A DNA stretch of 64,000 bases from Lachnospiraceae bacterium (GCA_017556805.1 JAFYMC010000014.1:1-64000), one strand, 5' to 3'; counted from the first letter of the stretch, positions 41,466 through 51,972 are shown. Notes: generated by a model not told the origin, from the sequence alone. Numbers and translations are program-made.

Positions 41466-42317
41466 TTAGCCCTTTACAGAACCGAGAGCAACACCCGCGA
41501 TAATGTACTTGGACAACAGGAAATATACGATGAAGAGCGGTAATACCGTAAGGGACAAGCCCAGGTATACAGAACCGTACTCCGTCTTGTAAATATCACC
41601 CTTTAACAAGCTTACCATCATCGGCATGGTGTACTTCTTAACATCCGTCAACAATACGGACGGAACGAAGAGTTCGTTCCACTTCTGCACGAAAGCGAAA
41701 ATCGCCTGAGTTGCGATTGCCGGCTTCATAATCGGAATTACGATACGGTTGAAGGTAAAGAACTCGCCCGCACCGTCGATACGTGCTGCTTCTACAATCT
41801 CGAGCGGCAACGCCGGCTCCATGTACTGCTTCATGTAGAACACTACCGCCGGAGACGCAATCGCCGGAATAATGAGCGGCAAGAAGCTGTTATTCATGCC
41901 CACAGAATACATCATCTGATAGAAACCGATGGAAATAATCTGGGACGGAATCATAAGCACTGCCATGATGAACGTAAAGAACGCTCTTCTCATCTTCCAT
42001 CTGTAGGCTACGATAGAGTAAGCCGTCATGGAAGAGAAGTATACGGAAAGCGCCGTAGCTCCCGTAGAAATAATCATGGAATTGATAAAACCGGTCATTG
42101 CGTTAAAGGACTTGGTACCGATGACATTCCAGTTTCTTGCCAGATACTTGGACGGAATCAAACCAAGAGAATTCGCATTAATTTCCGGTGTAGAACGGGT
42201 TGCGTTCATAAACATAATCCAGAACGGCAAAATACTCAAAATCGCCAGTAAAATGAGTAACACATAAATCCAGAAGTGTGCAACTACCGGGCCCACTTTA
42301 TTCTTTCTCTTAGCCAT
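41466..42317 (-). CDS. Carbohydrate ABC transporter permease, MalG/LacG type
   Basis: 283 aa, six TM segments. The cytoplasmic EAA loop is typical (EAARIDGAGEFFTFNRIVIP). Its ATG overlaps the stop of the partner permease by one base (TAATG). Together with the partner and the binding lipoprotein it would import a sugar or oligosaccharide. No ATPase gene is in the cluster, so the shared MsmX-type ATPase is presumably encoded elsewhere, as is usual in Firmicutes. Confidence 0.93.
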   Translation of the reverse strand: MAKRKNKVGPVVAHFWIYVLLILLAILSILPFWIMFMNATRSTPEINANSLGLIPSKYLARNWNVIGTKSFNAMTGFINSMIISTGATALSVYFSSMTAYSIVAYRWKMRRAFFTFIMAVLMIPSQIISIGFYQMMYSVGMNNSFLPLIIPAIASPAVVFYMKQYMEPALPLEIVEAARIDGAGEFFTFNRIVIPIMKPAIATQAIFAFVQKWNELFVPSVLLTDVKKYTMPMMVSLLKGDIYKTEYGSVYLGLSLTVLPLFIVYFLLSKYIIAGVALGSVKG

Positions 42318-43369
42318 TACTGCACACCTCCCTTAGCCTTTTCTTCTTTGAGCATCTTTTTATACGCCTTTGTCTGCGCCTTTTCAATCTTATGACGCGC
42401 CATTTCATCCTTATCACGAAGCATAAAGAAGATAATTGCCGCCAATACCGCAATCATTACGAATACAAGCATACTTGCCGCAGACGCACGATTGTACAGC
42501 TTACCGCCGGTGAAGGACATCTCAAAGATGTATACGCTCAATGTACGGATATGACCCTTGATACCGCCTTGTCCGCCAACCATGTACGGAATATCGAACA
42601 TGGTCATACCACCGATCATACTGGTTACAAGTGTAAACAGCATAATGGACTTTAAGTTCGGAAGGGTAACGAAGCGGAACTTCTGCCATCCGTTGGCACC
42701 ATCGATATCCGCCGCCTCGAAAAGCTCCGGGCTGATACCTAAGATACCGGAAATCAAAATAATCATGGTATAACCGTACCACATCCAGAACTGAACAAAC
42801 GCAACAATCGCTTTGGATGCAAACTCGTCAGAGAAAAAGTCTATATTACTGTCAATTACTCCCAGCATTCTGAGTAAATCATTTACCGGGCCCTTGTTAT
42901 AGTCGAATAACTTGGTAAAAAGCATTGCAATGGTAGCCGCTGTAATAATATTCGGCATGTAGAACAACACTTTAAACAATCCTTTACCTTTAATTTTATT
43001 ACGGGTACTGGTAAACCATACTGCCAGCACAAGAGCAAGTAAAATCTGCGGAGCAAAGTTTACTCCCCAAATAATACAGGTATTCTTTAAGCTTGACCAA
43101 AAATTCGGGTCTGTAAGCACAAACTTATAGTTATCAAAAATTGTGAGATTTCCCTCTTCGTCTCTCAGGAGTTCAACCTGTACCGTAGGCTCAATCCCCA
43201 TCATTTCTTCCTGAGCAATCTGCATCTGCAGTCTGTCAGTCATGTTTGTAAATCCGATTGAAAACGTATTAAAAATCGGATAAATCATAAATATCAGGTA
43301 TGCAATGCAGAACGGAAGAGCAAAGATATACCCCCACTTTGCATAACTAACTCCTTTTTTCTTATTCAA
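42317..43369 (-). CDS. Carbohydrate ABC transporter permease, MalF/LacF type
   Basis: 350 aa from a TTG start with GGAGGTAG upstream. Six or more TM segments with an extra periplasmic-side insertion after TM1 (about 45-90), and the EAA loop ELFEAADIDGANGWQKFRFV. It forms a heterodimer with the MalG-type permease encoded next. A hairpin terminator between the binding-protein gene and this one should lower expression of the permeases. Confidence 0.92.
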   Translation of the reverse strand: MNKKKGVSYAKWGYIFALPFCIAYLIFMIYPIFNTFSIGFTNMTDRLQMQIAQEEMMGIEPTVQVELLRDEEGNLTIFDNYKFVLTDPNFWSSLKNTCIIWGVNFAPQILLALVLAVWFTSTRNKIKGKGLFKVLFYMPNIITAATIAMLFTKLFDYNKGPVNDLLRMLGVIDSNIDFFSDEFASKAIVAFVQFWMWYGYTMIILISGILGISPELFEAADIDGANGWQKFRFVTLPNLKSIMLFTLVTSMIGGMTMFDIPYMVGGQGGIKGHIRTLSVYIFEMSFTGGKLYNRASAASMLVFVMIAVLAAIIFFMLRDKDEMARHKIEKAQTKAYKKMLKEEKAKGGVQ

Positions 43370-43440
43370 AGCACTACCTCCAACATAAACTCACAAAAGC
43401 CACCGCAACAAGCGGTGCTCCTGCTATAAATCAGAAAAGG

Positions 43441-43463
43441 GGCGGACGGAAAATCCGTCCGCC
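43441..43463 (-). terminator. Intra-operon terminator after the binding-protein gene
   Basis: GGCGGACGGA (43441-43450) / TCCGTCCGCC (43454-43463), a 10-bp perfect stem with CCTTTTC after it on the minus strand. Another hairpin, CACCGC/GCGGTG (43401-43417), follows before the permease start. Confidence 0.75.
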
Positions 43464-43486
43464 TCCTTATTAAGCATCTGTAAAAA

Positions 43487-44851
43487 TTACTCTACAACGA
43501 TGTCTAACTTAGACTTAACATCAGCCTTAAACTTAGCAATTGCGCCGTCACGGTCTACATCGCCAGCAACGTATGCACGAACTGCCTCTCTCCAACAGGT
43601 GTTGATGGTCTCGTCGTACTGAGTCATATTTCTACCGGTAGCGTAATCACCAGCCGGAACGAAGTACTCGAACATGTTCTGTCCACCGAGGAAACCGGTA
43701 GAACCGTCAGACTTCTTCATTACTACTGCGGAAGCTACGGTATCCTTGGTGCTGCCATCGCCACCACCGAAGGTGCCGTTAGCCCACTGATACTGTAAGC
43801 TGTTCTCGTCGGTATCAAGAGTGATCCACTCGATGATGTCAGCAACAACTGCCTTCTTATCATCGCTCATCTTATCTACAGCGCCCTTAGAGGATGCTAC
43901 GTAGGTACCACCCCAACAGAAACCTACCGGGGAGTTGGTAACAGCCCAGTCACCGAAAGTTCCTTCCGGTTCCGGAGTTTCCTTATCGTTACCGCAGTTA
44001 TCACCCATGGTGTAGTTGATCAACCAAGCCGGACCGAAGAAACCGAAGATCTGCTGCGGGCCCTCACCCTTCATATCAGCAAACCAACCATCCTGCCAGT
44101 CCTGGGTCTCGTTATGCCAACCGTTATCCTTTAACATCTTGGAGATGTCAAGTAAAGCTTCTCTCTTCGGGTCGATGGTAAGCTTACCGTCTACGATCCA
44201 AGCAGAATCAGAGCTGTTCTCGATTGCGTGCCAAATATCACCGTCACCGGAAATGATACCGTAGCCCTTAGCCTTTAACTCAGCTGCTGCTACCCAGAAC
44301 TGATCCCAGCTCTGAGAACCGCCACCGATCTTCTCGGAGATGGTAGCCGGATCATCGGTGCCCCAAACGTCCTTCGCGATGGAACGACGGTAAATGAATG
44401 CACCACCGGTTGCCTGATACGGAAGAGCTACTACCTTGCCGTCAGCCGGTCTGGTACCAACTTCGGAAGCGTAGGTAGCGATCTCTGCCTCTTTAAGTCT
44501 TGCAGTGGTATCGATACCAAGATCATCATAGGTTGCTGCAAAACCAGCTGCATCGCCCTGGGTGTACTTTAATACGAAAGCTGCCTCTAATGCGTAGAGG
44601 TCCGGAGCGTTGTCGCCCTTTAACATTTCGTCAAGAGCCGGCTGATACTCACCATTGGTGGTTGCAACGATAGTTTCCTTCATGGTGTAACCAAGGTCCG
44701 GATGTGCATCAAGATATGCCTGAACCATCTTCGGAACCTCATCGGTGAAAGCCATAACGTTGATGACCTTCTCCTCCTTCTTACCACAGCCAGCAAACAT
44801 GGTTGCTACCATAGCTACAGCAAGAAGACCTGCTAATAACTTCTTTTTCAT
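43487..44851 (-). CDS. Sugar-binding lipoprotein of an ABC importer
   Basis: 454 aa. Signal peptide with lipobox MFAGC (Cys22), then a two-lobed extracellular solute-binding domain of family 1, with aromatic residues suited to sugar stacking (for example DSAWIVDGKL, PAWLINYTMG). It delivers an oligosaccharide to the permease pair. It is the first gene of the unit, with GAGGAGGG before the ATG. Codon use is strongly biased like the hydrogenase genes, which points to high expression. The sugar cannot be read from sequence. Confidence 0.93.
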   Translation of the reverse strand: MKKKLLAGLLAVAMVATMFAGCGKKEEKVINVMAFTDEVPKMVQAYLDAHPDLGYTMKETIVATTNGEYQPALDEMLKGDNAPDLYALEAAFVLKYTQGDAAGFAATYDDLGIDTTARLKEAEIATYASEVGTRPADGKVVALPYQATGGAFIYRRSIAKDVWGTDDPATISEKIGGGSQSWDQFWVAAAELKAKGYGIISGDGDIWHAIENSSDSAWIVDGKLTIDPKREALLDISKMLKDNGWHNETQDWQDGWFADMKGEGPQQIFGFFGPAWLINYTMGDNCGNDKETPEPEGTFGDWAVTNSPVGFCWGGTYVASSKGAVDKMSDDKKAVVADIIEWITLDTDENSLQYQWANGTFGGGDGSTKDTVASAVVMKKSDGSTGFLGGQNMFEYFVPAGDYATGRNMTQYDETINTCWREAVRAYVAGDVDRDGAIAKFKADVKSKLDIVVE

Positions 44852-44987
44852 AAATTGCCCTCCTCTTAAAATGAGAAAAAAAAATTTTTATAATGTATAT
44901 GTAAACACATAACATTATCGATTGTAAGGTGTCACAGAACCATCTTGTATCACTTTGCACAATCTGACCCATTTTTGACACATCTTT

Positions 44988-45016
44988 ATTATACATCATG
45001 ATGAACCATTTTGCAA
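44988..45016 (-). promoter_or_regulatory. Probable promoter of the sugar transporter operon
   Basis: Minus strand TTGCAA (45016-45011), 17-nt spacer, TATAAT (44993-44988). It leaves a leader of about 130 nt. I see no clear catabolite-control (cre) box. Confidence 0.65.
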
Positions 45017-45142
45017 TGCCTTTTTGTCTTTTTTTTGCATTTTTCACAATGTGTCCCCATGTTTTGTATATTTTCTCTGTTTTTTTCGGTGGTTTTTCTT
45101 ATTTTGCGATAACGGTACCACTCCGAAAAAACCGCTGTCCGC

Positions 45143-46162
45143 CTAGCTTTCCCCGTTCAAATCAAGACCGATAACCTCCCAAACGGCCTCATCGGTTTCA
45201 ATCATCGCCTCACCTCTCCACTGCTCATATAATTTTTTAAATTCCTCCTCCTGACGGAGTGCAATCAGCTCTTCTTTCTTTGCAATGGTGGCATCCTCGT
45301 CATATTCGGATACACAATAAAAGATATAATATCCGCCGTCCGTACGCAATTGCATCGCTTCCCCGGCATTTAAGTCATAGGCTGCCGCAAATTCTTCCGG
45401 CAAATCCCCTTCCCCCACCATCATATCCAGATACTGCTTATCGTCGGTATTGGCATAGGCCAGGGAGTAAAAGTCACTCGTGGTCTGCGCCTCCGCATAC
45501 AAGGAATCAAACCGGTCCAGAGTCGCAATCAGTTCCTGTACCGTTAAGGAAGCCCGGTTTCCCAGTTCATCCTCGTGATAATTCTTTAACATCAGACTCT
45601 GTATATGTTTTTGTGCCGCCTCCGTGTCGGAGATATCCGTATCTACATTTAAGGTCACACTGTCGTAAATCTTCTGAGCCAAAGCGGTGTCCGCATAGAC
45701 ACGTTCCACATCCTTTCTTGCAATTCCGTACAATGCAAGCGTACCGTATTCCGCCCTTCCCATATATTCCTCGGTCCGCTCCGCCACACGGTTCTTTTCT
45801 TCACTGTCCAGCTCGATTCCGAGGCGCTTTGCCTGGGCACATACAATTTTTACATAAATCATCTGCTCTAACGTCCGTTTTTTCACCCATTCACCCAGCG
45901 TACTGCCGTCCTCCGCCAATACATATTGCCAGATTTCCTCTCCGTAGGCACTTTCATATTCTCTCTTTGCAGCTTGCAAATACAGCATCGCCTCCCGGTA
46001 ATTCACTTCTGTTCCGTCAATGGTTACTACCGCTTTATCCATATATTCCGTACGGTCCACAGGTCCCGTAGGCTTCCCGTCTCCCCCCGGCAATTTATCA
46101 CATCCGGTCAGACATAGCAGCAGCATCCCGATTACCAGTCCGCCCAACACTCTTTTTTTCAT
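45143..46162 (-). CDS. SurA/PrsA-like foldase lipoprotein
   Basis: 339 aa. Lipobox CLTGC (Cys21), an N-terminal SurA-like helical region (about 38-180) and a C-terminal region like a parvulin peptidyl-prolyl isomerase domain (about 180-295; DLPEEFAAAYDLNAGEAMQLRTDGGYYIF, quoted in part, fits the parvulin end). It would fold exported proteins outside the membrane. The parvulin part is divergent, so activity is uncertain. It follows mfd by 36 nt, an order also seen in other clostridia. Confidence 0.8.
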   Translation of the reverse strand: MKKRVLGGLVIGMLLLCLTGCDKLPGGDGKPTGPVDRTEYMDKAVVTIDGTEVNYREAMLYLQAAKREYESAYGEEIWQYVLAEDGSTLGEWVKKRTLEQMIYVKIVCAQAKRLGIELDSEEKNRVAERTEEYMGRAEYGTLALYGIARKDVERVYADTALAQKIYDSVTLNVDTDISDTEAAQKHIQSLMLKNYHEDELGNRASLTVQELIATLDRFDSLYAEAQTTSDFYSLAYANTDDKQYLDMMVGEGDLPEEFAAAYDLNAGEAMQLRTDGGYYIFYCVSEYDEDATIAKKEELIALRQEEEFKKLYEQWRGEAMIETDEAVWEVIGLDLNGES

Positions 46163-46198
46163 TCCGAAACTCCTCCTTTTATCCGATACTTCGTATTC

Positions 46199-49100
46199 TC
46201 AGACCAGTTCTTTCTTCATTGTCTGCAACAGGTCCTTCAGCTCCTTTAATACCGTTCTCACATCCGGCCGCAGATTTGTTTTGCCCCGGAGCGTCATAAG
46301 CTCATAGGAAAACTCCGGCGTACCCTCTGCGGAAAACTTCAGCCGTCCGTTGTAATTCCCTATCAGGGACGGAATCCGCTGTACGATAATATTTGCCTTC
46401 GGATACAATATCAAACGTGCCTTCGACCCGTGCCAGATCAGCTGGGTCACGTAAACCTCATGGGCCAGATTCCGTAAAAGCGCAATCTCAAGCAATCGGT
46501 TTACACTCTGCGGAATATCTCCGAACCGGTCAATGAACTCATCCTGCAGCTCCGCCAATTCCTCCTCCGACCGCAAAAGCGCAATCCGTTTATACATATC
46601 CAGCTTCTGCACCTCGTTCCGGATATAGCTTTCCGGAATATAGGCATCCGCCTCCAAATCCACCGTAGTTTCAAACTCTTCTTCGACCGCGGTATCTCCC
46701 TTTAATTCCTTCACCGCATCATTTAACAGCTTACAGTACAAATCATAGCCGACCGCTTCCATATGTCCGCTCTGCTCCGCGCCCAAAAGATTTCCGGCGC
46801 CACGGATTTCCAGGTCCCGCATGGCAATCTTAAACCCGGAGCCCAGCTCCGTAAATTCCTTAATGGCCTGCAGCCTCTTTTCCGCAATCTCCTTTAACAT
46901 TTTATCGCGCTTATACATCAAAAATGCATAAGCGGTACGATTTGTTCTTCCCACACGGCCCCGAAGCTGATACAACTGGGACAGACCCAACCGGTCCGCA
47001 TCCGCAATAATCATGGTATTGACATTGGAAATATCAAGTCCCGTCTCAATAATCGTCGTAGATACCAATACATCGATTTCTCCGTTAATGAAGCCGTACA
47101 TAATCTTTTCCAGCGTACGCTCGCTCATCTGTCCGTGGGCATACGCCACATTTGCCTCCGGCAGCATCTTTTGAAGACACGATGCCACCTCTTCGATACC
47201 GTGCACTCTGTTATAGACATAGTACACTTGTCCTCCTCTGGCCAGCTCTCTGCAAATCGCCTCCCGGACCATTTCGTCGTTTTGTTCCAACACAAAGGTC
47301 TGTATCGGCAGACGGTCCACCGGCGGCTCTTCCAAAACACTCATATCCCGGATACCGATTAAACTCATATGAAGTGTCCGAGGAATCGGTGTCGCCGTTA
47401 AGGTCAGCACATCCACGTCACCCTTTAACTGCTTAATCTTCTCCTTATGAGCCACACCGAAACGTTGCTCCTCATCTACAATAAGAAGTCCCAGATTCTT
47501 CGGTTCAATGTCCTTTGACAATACTCTGTGGGTACCGATGATAATATCTACCGTTCCCTTTTTAAAGTCTTCCACCACTTTTTTCTGCTGGGTCGGAGTC
47601 CGAAAGCGGGACATCAGTTCAATCCGCACCGGATAATTCATCATACGCTGGGTAAAGGTATTGTAATGCTGTTGCGCCAGAATTGTGGTCGGCACCAGCA
47701 CCACCACCTGCTTTCCGTTGGACACCGCTTTAAAAGCCGCGCGAAGCGCCACTTCCGTCTTTCCGTAGCCCACGTCGCCGCACAACAAACGGTCCATAAT
47801 CCGGGTGCTCTCCATATCCTTTTTAATCTCTTCAATCGCCCGAAGCTGGTCGTCGGTCTCCTCATACGGAAACAAATCCTCCAGTTCCTTCTGCCACACC
47901 GTATCCTCGTCACAGGCAAAGCCCTTTTTTGCACTGCGGAGGGCATACAGCTCCACCAAATCCTTCGCCAGGTCCTTTACGGCGCCCTTTACCCTCGTCT
48001 TCGTGTTTTTCCATTCCACGGAATTCAGCTTATTTAATTTCGGCTTCTTTGCCGCATCCGCTGCCGCATATTTTTGTATTACATCAAGACCGGTAGCAGG
48101 CACGTAAAGATTGCCGCCGTCACCGTACTCAATCTTTACATAATCCTTAATCACCCGGTCTACTTCTATCTTTTCAATGCCCCGGTAAATACCGAGACCG
48201 TGATTTTCGTGTACCACATAATCTCCGAAGGACAAGTCGGAAAGGCTGCCGATATGCTGTCCGTCGTAGGTCTTGTGTTTCTTTCTCTTCTTGTGTTCCG
48301 TACCGAAAATGTCGCTTTCGGAAATCACGGCCCACTTAATCATCGGATATTCAAAGCCCCGGTGAACGCTTCCGCTGCTCACTAAAATTTCCCCCGGCTG
48401 TACCTCACGATCCGGGTCCTCACTGTAAAACGCGGACAGCTCCCGTTCGCGAAGTTCCCCCGCCAGACGTTCCGCACGAAGCCTGGACGCACAAAGCAAT
48501 ACCACCCGGTATCCGCTCTTTTTCCAAGCGGATAAATCCTTTACCAAAAGCTCGAAATTATTGTTATAACCCGCCACGGAACGCACCGTCAAATCCAGAC
48601 GCACTGCCGGCACCAGATAGGTCAGCTTCTGCTCCAACGCAGACAACAGTACCGCATTTCCTCTTCCCAGATTCGCAATCAACGTCTTATAATCAAATAC
48701 CACATCCGCCTGCCCCGGCAAAATATAGCCCTTCTCCAAGCGACCGGTCATACTCTGGGAAAACTCCTCCGCCACCGCATCGCCTTTTTCCGCAAGGCGC
48801 GCCGGCTCATCCAAAAACACGATGGTCTCCTCTCCGAACCAATCAAAGAAGGACACCGTATCCTCGTAAAAATACCGGATGCAATGGTCCGCTCCCGCAA
48901 GACCGCCCATATAAGAAATCCGCTCACAAAGCTCCTCGGTCTCCCTGCGAAGTCTGGCTCCCTCTTCCGTTTTCATTTCCTTTCGGAAGGCTTCTACCTG
49001 TTTTTCCGCTTCTTTCCGGAGTTTTTCGATTCCGGTCTGCTTTCTCTCTTCGGATAAGATCAGCTCCGTAGCCGGATAAATGCAAATTCCCTCCACCCGG

Positions 49101-49738
49101 TCGATGGAGCGCTGATTTGTGACATCAAAATAACGGATGGAATCAATCTCATCCCCGAAAAATTCAATACGCAACGGTGTTTCCTCTGTCAGAGAAAACA
49201 CATCTAAAATACCGCCCCGGACCGCAAACTCACCCGGGTGTTCCACCTGTCCCTGACGCTCATACCCCAGTGCCGACAGCTTTGCCACCAAATCGGTCAG
49301 GTCCACCTCTTCCGCCTCGGCCAGTGTGATACGGTTTTCCTTTATATAAGAAAGAGGAAGCACATGATCAATGCCTCCGTCAATTGTGGTTACAATCGTC
49401 ACCGGCGTTCCCTCCGCCAGCTTCTTTATGACCTGCATACGTTCCCGTACCAGTGTGTTTCCGTGAATGTCCGCGCTGAAAAAAATAACATCCTTTGCCG
49501 GATAATACAACACCTCCGGGTCATACAGCCGGTAATCCTCGCAGATTTCCTTCGCCTTTAGGTCGTTATAGGTCACAATGAGACGTACCCGGTATTTTTC
49601 TCCCAAGGCATGCACAAAATGGCATTTCTGGGAATCGATACACCCTGTTACGGCAACAGGAGTCTTTTTCCGCAGCAATGCCTCTGTACATTCTTCATAT
49701 TCTCTTAACGCCTTTAACGGTTCGGTATAAGTACGCAT
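46199..49738 (-). CDS. mfd: Mfd, transcription-repair coupling factor
   Basis: 1179 aa. N-terminal UvrB-like module, the RNA-polymerase-interaction domain in the middle (around DYVVHENHGLGIYRGIEKIE), a RecG-like SF2 helicase core (GDVGYGKTEVA, DEEQRFGV, TLTATPIPRT, QLRGRVGR) and the C-terminal TRCF domain. It removes stalled RNA polymerase and recruits UvrA. AAGGAGGAG precedes the ATG, 8 nt after pth. Confidence 0.97.
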   Translation of the reverse strand: MRTYTEPLKALREYEECTEALLRKKTPVAVTGCIDSQKCHFVHALGEKYRVRLIVTYNDLKAKEICEDYRLYDPEVLYYPAKDVIFFSADIHGNTLVRERMQVIKKLAEGTPVTIVTTIDGGIDHVLPLSYIKENRITLAEAEEVDLTDLVAKLSALGYERQGQVEHPGEFAVRGGILDVFSLTEETPLRIEFFGDEIDSIRYFDVTNQRSIDRVEGICIYPATELILSEERKQTGIEKLRKEAEKQVEAFRKEMKTEEGARLRRETEELCERISYMGGLAGADHCIRYFYEDTVSFFDWFGEETIVFLDEPARLAEKGDAVAEEFSQSMTGRLEKGYILPGQADVVFDYKTLIANLGRGNAVLLSALEQKLTYLVPAVRLDLTVRSVAGYNNNFELLVKDLSAWKKSGYRVVLLCASRLRAERLAGELRERELSAFYSEDPDREVQPGEILVSSGSVHRGFEYPMIKWAVISESDIFGTEHKKRKKHKTYDGQHIGSLSDLSFGDYVVHENHGLGIYRGIEKIEVDRVIKDYVKIEYGDGGNLYVPATGLDVIQKYAAADAAKKPKLNKLNSVEWKNTKTRVKGAVKDLAKDLVELYALRSAKKGFACDEDTVWQKELEDLFPYEETDDQLRAIEEIKKDMESTRIMDRLLCGDVGYGKTEVALRAAFKAVSNGKQVVVLVPTTILAQQHYNTFTQRMMNYPVRIELMSRFRTPTQQKKVVEDFKKGTVDIIIGTHRVLSKDIEPKNLGLLIVDEEQRFGVAHKEKIKQLKGDVDVLTLTATPIPRTLHMSLIGIRDMSVLEEPPVDRLPIQTFVLEQNDEMVREAICRELARGGQVYYVYNRVHGIEEVASCLQKMLPEANVAYAHGQMSERTLEKIMYGFINGEIDVLVSTTIIETGLDISNVNTMIIADADRLGLSQLYQLRGRVGRTNRTAYAFLMYKRDKMLKEIAEKRLQAIKEFTELGSGFKIAMRDLEIRGAGNLLGAEQSGHMEAVGYDLYCKLLNDAVKELKGDTAVEEEFETTVDLEADAYIPESYIRNEVQKLDMYKRIALLRSEEELAELQDEFIDRFGDIPQSVNRLLEIALLRNLAHEVYVTQLIWHGSKARLILYPKANIIVQRIPSLIGNYNGRLKFSAEGTPEFSYELMTLRGKTNLRPDVRTVLKELKDLLQTMKKELV

Positions 49739-49746
49739 ACTCCTCC

Positions 49747-50310
49747 TTACAGGCTATTACTCCTGTTCATGGCTGTTTCAATTCCGTCTTTCATAATCAT
49801 TCCGCAGGCCTTGGCTGCATTTCCCACTGCCTCCCGCATTAACGGAAGCTCGTCGGTTTTAAAACGCCCCAGTACATAATCCGCCAAATCCCAGCCCGAC
49901 GGTTTTTCTCCGATGCCGATACGGACTCTCGGAAACTCCTCTGTACCGAGTCTCGCAATAATGCTCTTCATGCCGTTGTGTCCGCCGGCACTTCCCTTCG
50001 TTCTCACACGAAGCTTGCCCACCGGCAGAGAAATATCATCATATATTACTATAATATGCGCCGGGTCGATTTTATAGAAATCCGCCGCCTCTTTAATACA
50101 GTCTCCGCTTAAATTCATATAAGTCAACGGCTGCACCAAAAGCACCTTCTCCCCCTCAATGACTCCCTTTCCGCAAAGTCCCTTATGCTTTTTGATATCC
50201 AGGGAAATATGATACTCGTCGCAAAGCCTCGTAATGGTATCGTATCCGATATTATGTCTCGTTCCGGCATATTCCCTGGTAGGATTGCCCAGTCCCGCAA
50301 TTAAATACAT
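49747..50310 (-). CDS. pth: Peptidyl-tRNA hydrolase
   Basis: 187 aa, full length. Conserved GLGNPTREYAGTRHNIGY with the catalytic His (His20), QPLTYMNLSG with the substrate Asn, IIVIYDDISLPVG, and GGHNGMKSI. It recycles peptidyl-tRNA. It lies between the polysaccharide deacetylase and mfd; pth-mfd pairing is common in Firmicutes. Confidence 0.97.
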   Translation of the reverse strand: MYLIAGLGNPTREYAGTRHNIGYDTITRLCDEYHISLDIKKHKGLCGKGVIEGEKVLLVQPLTYMNLSGDCIKEAADFYKIDPAHIIVIYDDISLPVGKLRVRTKGSAGGHNGMKSIIARLGTEEFPRVRIGIGEKPSGWDLADYVLGRFKTDELPLMREAVGNAAKACGMIMKDGIETAMNRSNSL

Positions 50311-50355
50311 CGTTTTTTCCTTTCCTGCACCGGGCCGCCGTTTTCCATGGCTCCC

Positions 50356-51870
50356 TTAATTATAGCTGCTGTGATATACCTTCCCGTTCTCCAGCTCCAC
50401 ATTCTTATAATAGAACAATTCCCTCACGGTCACAAGCTGGTATCCTCTGGAAGTCAGCTCCGGTAAAAGCTGCTCCATGGCATCTACCGTAAACCAGTGA
50501 ATATCGTGCATCAATACAATTTTACCGTCTCCCGCCTCCGACAGCACATGATCCACTACCATCTGCGCATCCCGGAAGCTCCAGTCCTTACTATCCAGAT
50601 TCCAGGTAATCAGCGGTGCATAGGAGTACTCTTTCGTCAGCGTATTATAGGATCCGTACGGTGGACGAACAAACGTCGGATACTCCCCCGTCAATGCAAA
50701 TAAATTATCTCTGGCCTTCACAATCTCGTCCGTCAGCTGTTCCAGCGTCAAGGTCTTCAAATCTTTATGAGAATACGTATGGCTGGCAATCTCCTGACCT
50801 GCCTCTGCCACCAGCTTTACCGTCTCTTTATTGGACTCCGTAAAATGAGAACGGTCACCTAATATAAAGAAGGTAGACCTTGCATTATACTGCTCCAGCA
50901 ATTTCAAGAGGCGCGGTGTCTGCTGAAAATGCGGACCGTCATCAAAAGTCAGAGCAATCATCGGCTTATCCGGGTCCAATTCGCGGATGGCATCCGCCAC
51001 CACCGTTCCGTTTTCCGTTACCGCCATATAGGTATGAAGAGCAATGTACGGAATCGTAATCGTACGACGCACTCCGTTCACTTCAAAATAAAACATTACA
51101 CCGTCCGCCGTCAGCAAATACTCCGGGAACTCCTCGCGGATACCGGAAAACGTGTTCCCCGGCTTCTCTGACGATTCCTGTTCTCCCGTATTTTCCACCG
51201 GCAGCTGCGAAGCCTCTTCCGCCAGCAACTTATTTACCTGCTGTGCCACGTACAAATATGCCCGGTCGGCAAAAAGCGCCTGCGGCTCCTTTACAGGTTC
51301 GCCTTTCTTCTTATTATATAACCACAAGCTTGTCTCCGCTTCCGTCTTACCGTCTGTCTGTTTTTCCACATAGAAGAGCACAGAAAGCACTCCTGCGCAC
51401 TCTGCATCTTCATAGTCAATCAAAAGCATCGGCACTTCATCCGTCTCCGGCGAAAGCTCCTCTATCTTCTCCGCCAACAAACGCTGCGCCGCTTCGTACA
51501 CCGCTGCCTCTTCCGTTCCGTTTTCTCTGCGCGGATACCTAAGCCCGTAAGATACACCTCCCGTATACCCATAACCTTCCGCTGCTTCTCCCATATGGTC
51601 ATGCACCGCAACAAACTCCGCCTGCGGTACCGGCGTAGCAGTCGCTACCGGCGGCTGTGTACCCTCCGGATTATTCGGCTTTGTAACCGCAGAAGTCCCC
51701 TTCGGACCCTCCGTTATATCCACAAGTGTATCCGTATGTCCCGGACCCTCCGGCTCCGATAAATTCAATGCCCATTTTATCACAAAAAACGTCAACACCA
51801 GACCCAAAACGCACCAAGAACACAACAGCACCCGGACCAGTGTCGACATCCGCTTTTTCTTCCGTTTCAT
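50356..51870 (-). CDS. Membrane-anchored polysaccharide deacetylase, PdaC-like
   Basis: 504 aa. One N-terminal TM segment (about 13-34), a Pro/Thr-rich stalk (about 38-85), a DUF3298/PdaC-type domain (about 90-290), and a C-terminal NodB deacetylase domain: TFDDGP, SHTYSH (metal ligands), RPPYGSYN, LDSKDW and LMHDIH. It removes acetyl groups from cell-wall peptidoglycan or another glycan outside the cell, often to resist lysozyme. It is the first gene before pth and mfd, 45 nt apart. Confidence 0.9.
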   Translation of the reverse strand: MKRKKKRMSTLVRVLLCSWCVLGLVLTFFVIKWALNLSEPEGPGHTDTLVDITEGPKGTSAVTKPNNPEGTQPPVATATPVPQAEFVAVHDHMGEAAEGYGYTGGVSYGLRYPRRENGTEEAAVYEAAQRLLAEKIEELSPETDEVPMLLIDYEDAECAGVLSVLFYVEKQTDGKTEAETSLWLYNKKKGEPVKEPQALFADRAYLYVAQQVNKLLAEEASQLPVENTGEQESSEKPGNTFSGIREEFPEYLLTADGVMFYFEVNGVRRTITIPYIALHTYMAVTENGTVVADAIRELDPDKPMIALTFDDGPHFQQTPRLLKLLEQYNARSTFFILGDRSHFTESNKETVKLVAEAGQEIASHTYSHKDLKTLTLEQLTDEIVKARDNLFALTGEYPTFVRPPYGSYNTLTKEYSYAPLITWNLDSKDWSFRDAQMVVDHVLSEAGDGKIVLMHDIHWFTVDAMEQLLPELTSRGYQLVTVRELFYYKNVELENGKVYHSSYN

Positions 51871-51972
51871 AAAAGGCTCCCTCCTCTGTAATCCCGCCCT
51901 GTTACCACTTCTAGCTTACTCCAAAAAAGCGGAACATGCAAGCCCCATTTTTTTCTTCACGCACCGGGGCTA

